NCBI GenBank assembly: GCA_949987705.1
Contig: OX465281.1
Location: forward strand, 240,271,143-240,335,142
Source of the DNA: Thereva unica
Taxonomy: Eukaryota; Arthropoda; Insecta; Diptera; Therevidae
Reading direction: 5' to 3'
Length of the DNA stretch: 64,000 nucleotides
Part shown: piece by piece, positions 46,496-56,440 of the stretch
How the letters are laid out: each line of letters begins with the position of its first letter
How positions within the stretch are numbered: position 1 is the first letter of the stretch
Made by a program: the position numbers and the translations under genes
Notes under the pieces: generated by a model
The model's database searches: none
What the model was told of the DNA's origin: nothing
Seen by the model: the letters and a program-made list of their open reading frames with translations, nothing else

Positions 46496-46620
46496 GAGAG
46501 ACCACTCAGACATTGAGATCATCTCCTTCATAAATACAATTTCATGCGTGTTTCATTTCATTTGGAGCTTGTGGGGATATCAAGTTGCATTTTGCGTCTT
46601 ACCGTGTCTGTTGATGTTTT
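46496..46620 (-). other. Putative exon (or 18-nt microexon)
   Basis: The minus-strand acceptor CTTTCTAATTTCAG (CAG at 46623-46621) is strong. Two donors follow: GTAAGA after only 18 nt (exon 46603-46620) and GTGAGT after 125 nt (exon ending 46496). Reading on without using the first donor gives KTSTDTVRRKMQLDIPTSSK and then a stop, which would suit a last coding exon. I recognise no family. Confidence 0.35.
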
Positions 46621-46921
46621 CTGAAATTAGAAAGAGAAATGGATATACATTAATATAAATATAAATAATGTTAATTTTGTATATTTTGCAGATAGATATT
46701 ATATTTTTATTATAGAAAGAATGCTAACAATGCGTTATCGCAAGACACTGGAAAAATATCACTGATAAGGAATCAAATTCCAAAGTAATGAAAAAATTGT
46801 GGCGATTTCAGCGATTTTCTGATATAAATATAACAAAATGACGAAATTTGAATTTCAACAAAAAAAGCAATACAAGGTTTCAAGATTGGATTTCTGTTTA
46901 GGGTGTTGGGGTATTTTTGCT

Positions 46922-47595
46922 GATTTTTTTTTTTTTTTGGTTTAAAGCGAAGTTGTCTATACGTCTTTAGTTTTTAACTCTAAAGCCGCGTTTACATTTC
47001 CAAGTCAACGTGAAAGTGCATTTTGAAGCTCTTTTATCGCACAGAAATTTGTATGCTATTTTCTGTTTCACGAAAGTTTCAGAATCTTCGTCGCTATGAT
47101 AATAGTGGTAAAACTTGCTGAGCGCTGCTACATTCCTACGGTGGCTTAAAGGATCGATGGAGGAACAAAGGGTACTATCGCCAATGACTTTGATGGCGCT
47201 GTTTTGCACCTTGTCTAGTCAAGCCACGGTGGTTTTAGGGGCGCTCGCCCAGTTGTATTCAAGGCGGGTCCGAATGTAAGACTTGTAAATTGTAGCCAAG
47301 GCTTGCATCTCCTAAGGAAGCCGAGGCATTGATACGCTTGTTTGGTGACTTGGAGCATGTGAATATTATATCGAAGATCATTGGATAAAGTCACGCCGAG
47401 GATGTTTAGATATGAATCGGCTGTTATATTATCCTCGCCCACTGAAATGGAGGGAAGGTTGGTGCAGGTTGGTGCACGATTCATGCGGCCCCAATCTAGA
47501 ATGAGTTTAATGTCCGCGTTAAGAGAGTTGGACATGAGTTCACGTTCTAAGAGACAAGGTCTGGCACTTACTTGTCCTATATTGTCGGAGGGTTA
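46922..47595 (-). pseudogene. CR1-like LINE A, 3' half (after the nested LOA-like insertion)
   Basis: The minus strand continues the RT thumb and C-terminus of element A: MSNSLNADIKLILDWGRMNR, LPSISVGEDNITADSY, LNILGVTLSNDLRYNIHMLQ, YQCLGFLRRCKP, WLDKVQNSAIKVIGDSTLCS and HRRNVAALSKFYHYYH. It ends near 46967 and is followed by AAACC and a poly-A tail of about 15 (46922-46938 as poly-T on the plus strand). A frame change lies around 47215. It joins in frame with the 5' half at 50879 when the LOA-like insert is removed. Confidence 0.85.
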
Positions 47596-47677
47596 TTATT
47601 ATTATTATAAGGAATGAGGGGGGCAACCCATATGGTGAACACTGCGGCCAAGTTAGGCCTATTGTGTACGTACCCCA

Positions 47678-48931
47678 CTAGCGGAACAGACTATCGGCCT
47701 TCCGAATGAAGGCAAGAAGGTCTTTAGTTGATGAAGACCGGACTTGGGCAAGGCTCAAGAACTCTCTGATAAACGTTCTTCTTCTAAGCCAGATCAGAGC
47801 AGGACATTCACAAAGAATATGTGTGGAAGTTTCGTCGCCTTCCAAGCAGAGTCGGCATTCTGTCTCTTGAGACAGTCCTAGGTTGTGGAGGTGGTACCGC
47901 AGTCCTACATGGCCAGTGAGATAGCCCACCAGCAGCCTTAGGTCCGCTCTATTTAGAGTAATAGTGCCCCTTAAGGCAAAGGGTCTTATAAGATCTTTAG
48001 CCTGTCTAAGACCTGGGACTGACTCCCAATAGGCTAGATTTATTCTCTTAATCCACTCTTCTATCAAGGACTTGGAGGTGGACCAAGAGATGCCACAGAA
48101 GGGTTCTGGGCCCTGGAACAACGTCTCAGACCCCTCCCTCGCGAGGCTGTCTGGAGCCTCATTTCCCTCGATACCCCAGTGTCCGGGGACCCAGCAGAGC
48201 GAGACCTCGTTTCTTCTGGTCAGGCTCTGGAGTACGTCAAAACACCCTGCTACTATTTTGGAAGAAAACTTCCACGTTGAGAGTGCCTTGATGGCAGCTT
48301 GGCTGTCAGAAAAGATTTTAATGTTGGCGCCTTTCAGACCTTTCTCAAGGTTGAGCCTAGCGCAGGTCGCAATGGCATGTATTTCAGTCTGGAAAACAGA
48401 GGGCCACTTACCCATTGCAATCGAGACCTTGGAGTTGGGTCCTGCGACACCAGCCCCTGTACCATGTTCCATCTTTGACCCGTCAGTAAACCAGTGGAGA
48501 TGGTTTGGATCCTTAGGAAGAATAATTTCCTCCCACTCTGAGCGATCCGGGATAATCGCTCTGAATTTCCTTTGGAACCGCAGTTGACTAACCATATGGT
48601 CGGATACGCGGCAGATGGAAATGCTTGGGATATTTTTAAGGATATCCATGTGTCCTTTGACCGTATGGGGCCAGTTGGATGAGATCTGAAGTCTCAAGAC
48701 ACTAATGGCGGCGGATTTCCATATGAAGAGATGCAAAGGGGTCAATCCAATGATTGCTTCCATTGCAGCTGTGGGGCAGGTCCGCATAGCTCCGGTAATG
48801 GAGAGGCAAGCAAGCCGTTGCAGCTTGCTGCACTTGAGGATCGACGTAACCTGTTTGGTCTTGGGCCACCAAACTATAGCAGCATAAGTGACAACAGGTT
48901 TAACGATCGTATTGTACATCCAGTACATCAT
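47678..48931 (-). pseudogene. LOA-like LINE: RT thumb, RNase H, zinc knuckle
   Basis: The 417-codon open frame starts in the RT thumb (YNTIVKPVVTYAAIVWWP, residues 6-23). It then has an RNase H domain (about residues 145-265) with all four catalytic acidic residues in place: D150 in FTDGSK, E183 in TEIHAI, D209 in SDSQAA and D261 in NEAPDSLA. CWVPGHWGIEGN precedes the last Asp. A C-terminal Cys/His cluster (CRLCLEGDETSTHILCEC, about 48-65 residues before the end) follows. RNase H would remove the RNA template strand during target-primed reverse transcription. The first Met is not a true start: the frame continues upstream past one in-frame TAA (48959-48961), beside an apparent loss of a few codons. 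Confidence 0.85.
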
Positions 48932-48958
48932 TTGTGGTGTAAGACCCCATGTCTTACC

Positions 48959-49520
48959 TTATGGCTTTGACCTTGTGGCTTTGCTGATGACGTAGTCAAG
49001 TTGAGCGTTCCAGTTCAGCCTGTTGTCTAAATTTACTCCCAAATATTTGACTGAGTCTGAATACTCAACTGTGGTATCCTGGATACAGATAGGACCTAAG
49101 TCCACTTTGTAGCGTTTGGAAAAAGGTACCAGGACAGCTTTATTTGGGTTAATTGCTAGGCCCTCCTTGGTACACCATCTTTGAACTTCTCGCAGTGCCG
49201 TTCTCATGACCTCTGTAATGGTCAAGTCAAACTTCCCAGAGACAATGATGGCAAGATCATCTGCGTAACCGATGACATCGAAACCAGATTCAGATAGTTT
49301 GATCAAGAGTTCATCCACAACTAGTGACCAGAGTAACGGGGATAAGACTCCACCTTGAGGGCACCCCTTAATAGCCTTAACACTAATGGTGGAGACACCT
49401 AGGGTAGAAGAAATGTCACGATCTGCAAGCATGGCATTCCACTCAATCGTGTGAGGATCCAGATTTCTGAGAGCCCAGTGCTCTAGAGATAGAATCATAG
49501 CCAGTATTATCGAAAGCACC
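48959..49520 (-). pseudogene. LOA-like LINE: RT palm with YADD
   Basis: This frame carries RT motif B (GCPQGGVLSPLLWSLVVDEL), catalytic GYADDLAIIVSG (YADD at 49267-49256) and the following KYLGVNLDNRLNW block. It ends at a premature TAA at 48961. The catalytic Asp pair is intact. The preceding motif A (LDIEGAFDN) lies in another frame, so a frameshift exists close to 49490. RT copies the element RNA at a nicked target. Confidence 0.85.
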
Positions 49521-50759
49521 TTCGATGTCAAGGAACGCGCATAGGGCAGTTTCTTTAGCGAGGAAGGCCTTTTCGATTTTGCTGACCAGGTGGTGTAAAG
49601 CAACCTCTGTTGATTTACCTTTAGAGTAAGCGAACTGGGAGCTATGTAGAGGGAGGGAGAGCTCCAGTTTGCACCTAATATGAAGGTTTAGCAGCCTTTC
49701 CATTGTTTTCAAAAGAAAAGAGGTTAAGCTGATAGGTCTGTACGATTTAGGCAGCTCGAGGGGTCTGTTGCCCTGTTTCGGGATAAAAACCACCACGACT
49801 TTCCTCCAGATGGTTGGAATGTATCCCCAATTGAAGCTGGCTCTAAAGAGGCAGACCAGGTTGTTGAGGATCAGATCGAGGCCCTTCTGAAGAAGTGCCG
49901 GAAAAATTCCGTCTCCTCCGGGTGACTTATAGGGTTGAAAAGAGGCCACTGCCCATTTAATCTTGTCACAGTCGAAGATATTCCCTGAAAGACTGCGGGA
50001 ATAGCGGTCTGGGATGGTCCTATAACTACACCCAGGATCCAATGGATACGCGGTCTGGAGGATTGACCCTGGAAAGTGCTCTCTGAGCAGGTACCTTAAG
50101 GTTTCCACATGGTTAGAGCTGTAGGAGCCATCCTCCTTTTGAAGAAGGTCCACTCCGTTGAAGGAGTCTTTAGAAAGTAGCTTTTGGAGTCTATTCGCCT
50201 CTGGTAGAGTCTGAATGCTCTCACAGTGTTTCCGCCAGGCAATCCTTTTGGAACGTCTCAACTCCTTGTTATAGGCTGTTAGGGTGAACCTATATTCATC
50301 CCAAAACCCGGTGTGTTTTGCTCTATTGAACAATCTTCTGACGTCTCTACGCATTGGAGCTAACCTGTCATTCCACCAGGGCAACTTTCGCGATGACTGA
50401 AAGGAAGAGACAGTGTTGCTGTCATGGTAGGAAGAGATCAACACATCAGTAAGCTGCGTGGCCGCATTCTCCAGTTCATACACTGAGCTGATAGAAGCCG
50501 CAAGCTGATCTGATTTCGAGGCCACAAGCCCTTGAAACTTAGACCAGTTGGTTTTCTTAGGAACCAAAGAAGAGGCGCGGACATTTGGAAGGCCCACCCA
50601 CAATGTCAAATCTAATGTGCAGATGATCCGACAGTGAGGCCTCGTCCAGAACACGCCAGTTTTCAATCCTGTCGGATAAAAGCCTGCTCGTGAAGGTGAG
50701 GTCCAGCACCTCCTTTCTACTAGCAGTGATAAAAGTGGGTTTGCATCCTCTATTTGCAA
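49443..50759 (-). pseudogene. LOA-like LINE: linker and RT fingers
   Basis: A 438-codon open frame holding the endonuclease-RT linker (NWSKFQGLVASK, LPWWNDRLAPMRRDVRRLFN) and the RT fingers: PGGDGIFPALLQKGL, VVVFIPKQGNRP, SYRPISLTSFLLKTMERLLN, AYSKGKSTEVALHHLV and motif A LDIEGAFDN. The frame then runs out at the frameshift near 49490. Its first about 50 codons are out of frame relative to the real endonuclease, which lies in the neighbouring frame (50557-50875). Confidence 0.85.
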
Positions 50760-50875
50760 TATCTATGTTATTCATAACAAGAAATTCTAGAAGACACTCA
50801 CCCCTTTGGTTTACATCGGTACTCCCCCAGATAGAGTGGTGAGCATTTGCATCACAGCCGATGACGAATTACCGG
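50557..50875 (-). pseudogene. LOA-like LINE: C-terminal part of APE endonuclease
   Basis: Reads GCDANAHHSIWGSTDVNQRG, then LEFLVMNNIDIANRGCKPTF, VLDLTFTSRLL, IENWRVLDEASLSDHLHIRF. The GCDANAHH, T-F and SDH blocks of APE-type endonucleases are preserved, including the catalytic-site DxN and SDH. The N-terminal half is missing, because the insertion is 5'-truncated at about 50878 with a stop just upstream. The true frame shifts into the linker frame near 50590. Confidence 0.85.
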
Positions 50876-50878
50876 TTC

Positions 50879-52130
50879 GTCAGAGGGTTAAGAGTAACGC
50901 AGATTATCGTCATCGGCAAAACTATAAAATGGATTGTAGGGGATTTAGAGCAGATCATTAATGAATATAAGAAAGAGAGTAGGTGAGAGAATCGCCGCTT
51001 GGGGAACGCCGGCCGAAATGGAGTTAGGGTTGGATTCAACGCCATCCAATACTTCCTTGATTAAACGGGCAGAAAGAAAGCTCTCAATCCAGTTCCTTAG
51101 AACTGAGTCAATACCAATAGCTTGGAGTTTAGACAGCAGAACGTGATGCCATACTCTGTCGAAGGCCTTGGAGGTATCCAGAGCAAGCAGATCAGACTCA
51201 CCGAAGTCATGGATGCTTTGGTTAATGTGTTCAGTCAGTCACACAAGAAGTTCGCCAGTAGACCTATTTGGTCTAAAGCTGTACTGACTGTCGTGATTAA
51301 TTTGGTTAGACTCAAGATATTTCATCAACCTTCTATTGATTATTGTCTCCATAATTTTGGAGAGAACAGGAGTAATTGCTATTGGGCGGTAGTTTAAAGG
51401 GTCGCTGGCTTCACCTTTTTTGGGAATGGGTTGAACATGAGCTAGTTTCCAAGAGTTTGGATAAACTCCGGAGAAGTAGGACAGGGAGAAAAGTTTGCGC
51501 AGAGGTTTAGCCAGAAGTGAGGCACATTTCTTGAGTACCATAGGGGGTTATATTATCAGGGCCAGTGGATTTATTGACGTCAACCTCTTTGAGATATTTA
51601 TACACCTCTCGTGTCCTGAAGAAAATTCCGTCCATTGGATGGGCGTTGCGATCGAGGACCGGTGATGACGAATCAGCTTCGGGTAAAGAAAAGGCGAACA
51701 GAGATGCCAATAAATCGGCCTTGGATTTGCTTTCTGTTATCACATCCGTTCCATTAATGAATGGATGGGTTGAGGAAGACGTAAAATTCTTCTTAATGGA
51801 AGTTACCAAGGACCAGAAGTTTTTGCTGCCTACGTGTGTGTTGAGGATTCTACTTCTACTTCTTTGTCGTCAAATGATGCTTTGATCATTCTGATGCTGG
51901 AATTACAGGAGTTTCTCAACGTGAGTTGGGGGAACGTCTGTACGCTCTATAAGCGGCTTCCTCAGCTTGAATTGCGTTCCTACATTCCCCATTGAACCAT
52001 CTGTTTGGCCTAGGCTTTATAGATATGGTAGAATGAAGAATGAACAAACACATTCCTTCCCGTATTATTTTAGTAATACAGGAAGCGCCATAGTTCGCAC
52101 TGGCAGTGCGGAAACACAAATTCCAGTCGG
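50879..52130 (-). pseudogene. CR1-like LINE A, 5' part (linker and RT)
   Basis: Minus-strand order: linker RPNRWFNGECRNAIQAEEAA (about 52000), STGPDNITPYG (about 51560), RT fingers YPNSWKLAHVQPIPKKGEAS, DPLNYRPIAITPVLSKIMET, HDSQYSFRPNRSTGELLV (about 51290), motif A LLALDTSKAFDRVWHHVLL (about 51200-51145), motif B mutated to SAGVPQAAILSPTLF (Gly to Ala in GVPQG), and catalytic FADD (about 50919-50908). The frame then reaches the insertion site. Frameshifts around 51240 and 51520. The endonuclease is absent. The CR1/L2-like label is from motif style (HDSQY-FR-RSTGELL, KAFDRVWH). Confidence 0.85.
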
Positions 52131-53050
52131 TGGCTTGGAAAAAGCGCTTGGAAAAACCCTGCTAATACTAAAGAACTTGTCGAATGTCTTTCCAGTGTGT
52201 ATAAGAACATATTGGTTAGAGGTGATTTTAACGTTAATCTACTGAAACAGTCAACCTTACAAAGCTCATTTCGGTACGCCATGCATTCTGTAAAATACCC
52301 CCTTTGCCTGATGTGTTTCTTACAAGCGTCAATCACTTTTTGCTCTTGCAAAAACTCTCCTTCCAAGTATCATTTTATTCAACCGCTGTTAAACTTTCTT
52401 TTTGCTTAGATTTTTTACAAACCCTCGCAAAAAGTTAAGCTCGGCGACTAGCGACTCGGAGGAACTAGCTCCAATTCGTTGCTTAACTCTGGAGTTCCTC
52501 AAGGTTCCATTCTTGGGCCACTTTTGCTTAGCGAGTTTATTAATGATCTTCGTCTAGTAATAAAGCATTCGAAGGTTCATATGTATGATGATGATGTGCA
52601 GCTTTATTGTTCTACCCCAAAATATCAAATCCATAATTGTGTGGAGAAGATTGCGGCTGATTTGCACAGCATCTTAAGCTGGTCAACACTGAACTTACTA
52701 CAGCTACACTAATCGAAGTCACACTGTATTTTCTTTTCACCTTCTTCCATCTGTCAAACTGACCTCACAGTAATTTCCTTAAATGGGGTTCCTCTCGTTC
52801 GCGCTTGTAAAAGAAGAAATCTAGGGATTGCTCTGAATATTAGTAAGACCTGCTGCGACCACTTCAATTTCATTATTGGAAAAACATATGGACTCCTGTC
52901 CAAACTCAGATATCACTGTAGTTTGCTTAAAAGGGCTGTCCGTTTGAATTTAGTGAAAGTGTTACTTCTACCTCTTCTAATGTATGGCCTTTCTATTTTC
53001 CCCTGCGTCTCTTCTTTTTTCTTTTCTTTATTTCTAATAGAACAGTTTAC
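52130..53050 (+). mobile_element. Jockey/CR1-like LINE B with internal deletion
   Basis: Plus strand: an endonuclease piece NPANTKELVECLSSVYKNIL, VRGDFNVNLLKQ (GDFN motif, about 52215-52235) runs to about 52400. It is followed almost at once by RT motif [19 protein letters not shown] (about 52480) and the catalytic box read as [11 protein letters not shown] (family YADD; Ala changed to Asp), then [24 protein letters not shown] and LVKVLLLPLLMYGL (about 52970). The C-terminal half of the endonuclease and the RT fingers are missing, an internal deletion of well over 1 kb by comparison with family layout. It abuts element A head to head. Confidence 0.75.
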
Positions 53051-53919
53051 AGCATGAATATATAACTTTTTTTTATATTGTACTATTTTATTTAATAATA
53101 ATAATATCAAATAATAAATTTTCGTGAACTTTCAACTTTTCAGCATTGCTACGACTGTTCTACCTTCCGTAATCGAGCGAACCCGTAATTTAAAATGCGG
53201 ACTTCTATTTATAGGGATTACGTTAGAATAGAAGAAGAAAGACGACCGGCGACCACCTTGAAATTCCAAAGATTACGGGGTTCTGCTGCTCAATGAAGAA
53301 ACGAAAAAAAAACTTAGAATGAAACACAAGAAAGAAAAAAAATCAGCTGCAAGACGAACTTTTCGTTATCCGCCATAAATAAGTTCTTTGATAAAAATTT
53401 CAAAAGTCGCGACTCGCCTCTAATCCAGTTTCTGGCTGCTTGGCTTCATTAAAGTCGAGCTCCTATCTCCTCTCCACCAGCAGCATACAGATGGCCATCT
53501 TCGGTCTTGTGTGTACCTTTTGTGAATGCAAATCCTGTCTATACCTCAGCGGATAGTGATGACACATCTCGGTGGAGCTCAAAAGTCCGCACACAGCGGA
53601 TGGAAGACTATAGTTGTTATCTTATGCACATTCTCCTCCAACCTACCATCCGCCGTCTGTCGTCCCCTGGAAGTCCCGAACTACATAACATAAATAACGA
53701 GTTTCCGGTTTCACCTTAAGGCACACGCTAAGATGCCAGTCGTCTCTCAGAGTTTCATCGTTCACCCGTGGATATGGTGCGTCGTCGTATACACGTGAAT
53801 GAGGACAGAACTGCAGGCCCAGATTGCATCCATATGACGAATGGATGGTGGCAATGCAGCCATAAGAGGATTTGATGAGGTCTAGTCTGGGCATAGCACA
53901 TTTTGCAATGGAATCGAGG
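53051..53919. other. No recognisable feature
   Basis: AT-rich then mixed composition. The small ORFs at 53507-53719 (+) and 53643-53894 (-) have no motifs. Confidence 0.4.
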
Positions 53920-53922
53920 TTA

Positions 53923-54040
53923 GGGCGCTTTCAGTAATGCAGGATGCGTGCGCAAATGACTTATTCAGCAATTGAAAGTGAAAGCTTTCAATGACTGAAT
54001 AAGTCAATTGCGCACGCATCCTGCATTACTGAAAACGCCC
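53923..54040. mobile_element. 118-bp hairpin MITE with TTA duplication
   Basis: The element is almost entirely two inverted arms of about 57 bp: GGGCGCTTTCAGTAATGCAG...GATGCGTGCGCAA and its reverse complement, with only a few mismatches (GGGCGTTTTCAG on the right). TTA lies on both sides (53920-53922 and 54041-54043). TTA duplication and a GGGC- start fit PIF/Harbinger-type MITEs. Confidence 0.9.
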
Positions 54041-54043
54041 TTA

Positions 54044-54620
54044 ATGTATCCAGATTCGGCCTGCTTTGGTATCGTGAAAGAGAGGATAGATGCAGTTTGT
54101 AGCAGTGTTGGTAGCATATTTCGAGTTTCCCCAAGAATCCCAATTTGAGTTGAATTACTAAAAGTTACCTTGATAACGGATGATACATTTAGAGGTACTT
54201 TTTTCAGTAGAGATTTTATGACAAATCAGGTATGAGTTGAGTCAAACTGAAGGAGTATTTTTGTTCGGAATTATTTGACATTTGGTCATGGAGAGACTTA
54301 CCCCGACTTAGCGTCTACAAATTATTGATTGTATTACGAAAATTAGCATTTTACGAGAAATGTGTTTAGTGTGCTTAGAACAACTTATAATCGTTCTACC
54401 AGGAGAACAATCCGCTATACCATCGAAAAAATTGAAACCAAATTTTTATTATTGGATAAAACGCGATTAAGTATCCGATTGAGTAGTAAAAAATCGGCGG
54501 TAGCTGAGAGACTAAGCAATGACCGTGATAGATTCGGCGTCGTTCTGTACAGGTTGGCTTGTGGTGTGAAACGGCTTGGGGTATTTTACGTAAGGATCTT
54601 GGTTTAAAAACATAAAAAAT
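54044..54620. other. No recognisable feature
   Basis: Non-coding-looking DNA. A small ORF at 54362-54607 has no motifs. Confidence 0.4.
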
Positions 54621-54626
54621 TGAACT

Positions 54627-55144
54627 ACCCAAATAAAAATAAAAGATGGCCTTACAACGGGCGAACACAGGCCGCTTCTCTTTTTAACGGGCATACTATG
54701 GCCATCGAGTTTTTATCCATTTTTAAATGGGAGCACTAGCGGGCTCACGACGGCCAAATTTGCCCAAAATTTAGTAATGGCCGAGTACTGAGGTGTACAC
54801 ACGGGCTTAGAACGGCAAATTTGAACCAAAAAAGAATCTGCACCAAATGTATTGTTCAATGTGCTTTATAGGAGTTTGATCATTTTTGTTATGTAGAATC
54901 GTTCTTTGTGTTATCATACTTAAGAACTATCAATACACAAGAGAAACGAACTCGGCAGTTGTCGGTTTGTTTTACAGGAAGTATGAGGTGCTTGTTGCTG
55001 TTGACTTCTATTTTAGTGGACAATTGAGTACGGCCGTACTGTCCGGCAAACAACATTCTGAAATCCAGCACTTGAACGAAGACTTTGTTTCAATCACGGT
55101 CGCTGTTCGCCCGTTGTAGGGCTCTCTTTAATTTTTACTCGGGT
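54627..55144. mobile_element. TIR element with CGGGC subterminal repeats
   Basis: The left end ACCCAAATAAAAATAAAAGA-TGGCCTTACAACGGGCGAACA matches the reverse complement of the right end (CCCGAGTAAAAATTAAAG-AGCCCTACAACGGGCGAACAG), giving about 45-bp imperfect inverted ends. Inside the left part are further ACGGGC-N-ACTATGGCC, GCGGGCTCACGACGGCC and ACGGGCTTAGAACGGC repeats about 55 bp apart. Boundaries are approximate. No transposase. Confidence 0.6.
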
Positions 55145-55149
55145 CGTGT

Positions 55150-55566
55150 AGGAATTGAAGCTGGCTGTCCTACCGAATCCTCATCGTCTCACTGTTTGGG
55201 CTCTTGAAAAGCCTGAACAATCCCCACAGTTCTGGCTTAATGGCTACATCAACAAGCATTTAGGTTGAAGAACAGCATGAAGAAATTGAAGAGCTACCAT
55301 TACATCTAGTTTTGTATGGTTTATGTGATGGTCCATATTTGTTTAAAAATGAAGTACAACTGGCGAAACTATGAATGGCGCCTATTAACACGACGTTATA
55401 ACGGACTATTTGCTGCCTGAAATTGCAGCCCGAGAACTCGATGATATTTGGTTCCAATAAAAGGGAGCTAGTTGCCCCACAGCCCGTGAAACTATGGCTA
55501 GACTGCGCGAACAACTTGGCGAGTAGTTAATTTCAACTCTTGGACTGGTGAATTGGCCGCCTATAA
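55150..55566 (+). pseudogene. Mariner/IS630-like transposase fragment
   Basis: Across frames the plus strand reads WALEKPEQSPQFWLNGYINK, ITDYLLPEIAARELDDIWFQ, a stop, then KGASCPTAR-ETMARLREQLGE and LVNWPPI. These correspond to the DDE-domain blocks of a widespread insect mariner-like transposase family (FWLNGYVN; MITDFLWPEI; DDMWFQQDGATCHTAR; VNWPPRSCDLTPLD). The text breaks off inside the last block, where a hAT-like tip begins. In-frame stops; dead. Confidence 0.7.
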
Positions 55567-55640
55567 CAGTGGTCGGCAACCCAAAAACAATGCCGTGGCA
55601 CAAAACAGATAATTAAAACTACTGCACATTAAGCGTGCTG
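55567..55640 (+). repeat. hAT-like terminal inverted repeat, solo end
   Basis: CAGTGGTCGGCAACCC followed by a CCGTGGCAC and GCGTGCTGC context resembles hAT termini (CAGTGGT-GGCAACC). It directly truncates the mariner relic. No inverse partner is visible in the next 2 kb. Confidence 0.5.
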
Positions 55641-56235
55641 CAAAAAAACAAACCTTTGTATATGAAGATAATTTTATTTGTGTAGTAAATTATTTTCAGA
55701 AACAATTTTAGGGCCCCCATTCATATATAGACAGCTTGCAGGCCGTGCCCTCTCAGACCACGTCGGCAGGTACGGGCGGTCAAGGCCAGTCAGTCTGACT
55801 GAGGATTGAGGACTTGAGGTATCCGCCTGACAGGCCGTGGATTGTAGGTGACCTCATGATTCCCTACATACACACAGGCGAACACAGTTTAGCGTGGCAG
55901 GTTGTTAATTCAAGTGAAAAAATCTCCATGGCCTCAATAAAAGTTCAAATCTTCAGGCCCGGACTGGTGATAAATACCCACAGGCATAAAAATTTCTGTC
56001 AGTTTTCAAAGACTGCAGGCGCCATCCAGTTGGCGGCCGGTGAGTTTGTGGTGATACTTGGCCTCAAGGCGAGAAGCCTTAAGGCCACAACTTGCCAGCG
56101 GCCTGTATATGAATGACTGAATGGGAGCCTATATATCAACATGAACAGTGTCCTAGTCTGAGTTAGGACATCCCTATAAATCCTTTCCACACTTTTAATT
56201 TTCGGCTGCGTCCTTACAGTTTCTTATTCTCAAGG
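55641..56235. other. Unassigned
   Basis: Holds a plus ORF at 55814-56116 without motifs. It may be the interior of the hAT-like element begun at 55567. Confidence 0.35.
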
Positions 56236-56239
56236 TCCA

Positions 56240-56440
56240 TATATCTTCTTAAATGTCATCTTACCACCTCTTTCTCGGTCGCTTTTCTCTTCTTTTTCGA
56301 TTTGGGTAATAACATGAACTTTGGTTTAGAAGGATTGAATTCGATACGATTCTTGTGGCCTCAACCAAGAATGAGTTCAATATCAGTGTTGATTGAGTCA
56401 AACATAAGTCTGCAATCGTAGAAGGTCCATCCAATGTGGA
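56240..56440 (-). mobile_element. CR1-like LINE fragment
   Basis: Minus strand about 56425-56335: SINTDIELILG, then GHKNRIEFN. This parallels SLNADIKLILDWGRMNR of element A at 47500. A short RT-thumb remnant. Confidence 0.55.

Larger units (their letters stand above)
47596..50878 (-). mobile_element. LOA-like LINE nested in element A
   Basis: 3283 bp, 5'-truncated, ending at its 3' side in (TAA)n (TTATTATTATTATAA at 47594-47610 on the plus strand). It is flanked by GTCGGAGGGTTA (47584-47595) and GTCAGAGGGTTA (50879-50890), a 12-bp target duplication with one mismatch. Minus-strand order: C-terminal half of the APE endonuclease (from about 50860), linker, RT, RNase H, C-terminal Cys/His knuckle. 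It is the least decayed element in the window and has relatives at 1625, 14886 and 20928. LOA assignment rests on the endonuclease-RT-RNase H layout, motif style and tail; I or R1 group members share part of this. Confidence 0.9.

Noticed and set aside
45800..46500. Polyadenylation signals of a minus-strand gene
   Set aside because: AATAAA occurs repeatedly in this AT-rich DNA on both strands, so no single site can be supported.
48072..48587. 171-codon plus ORF
   Set aside because: It is the antisense shadow of the LOA-like RNase H coding region.
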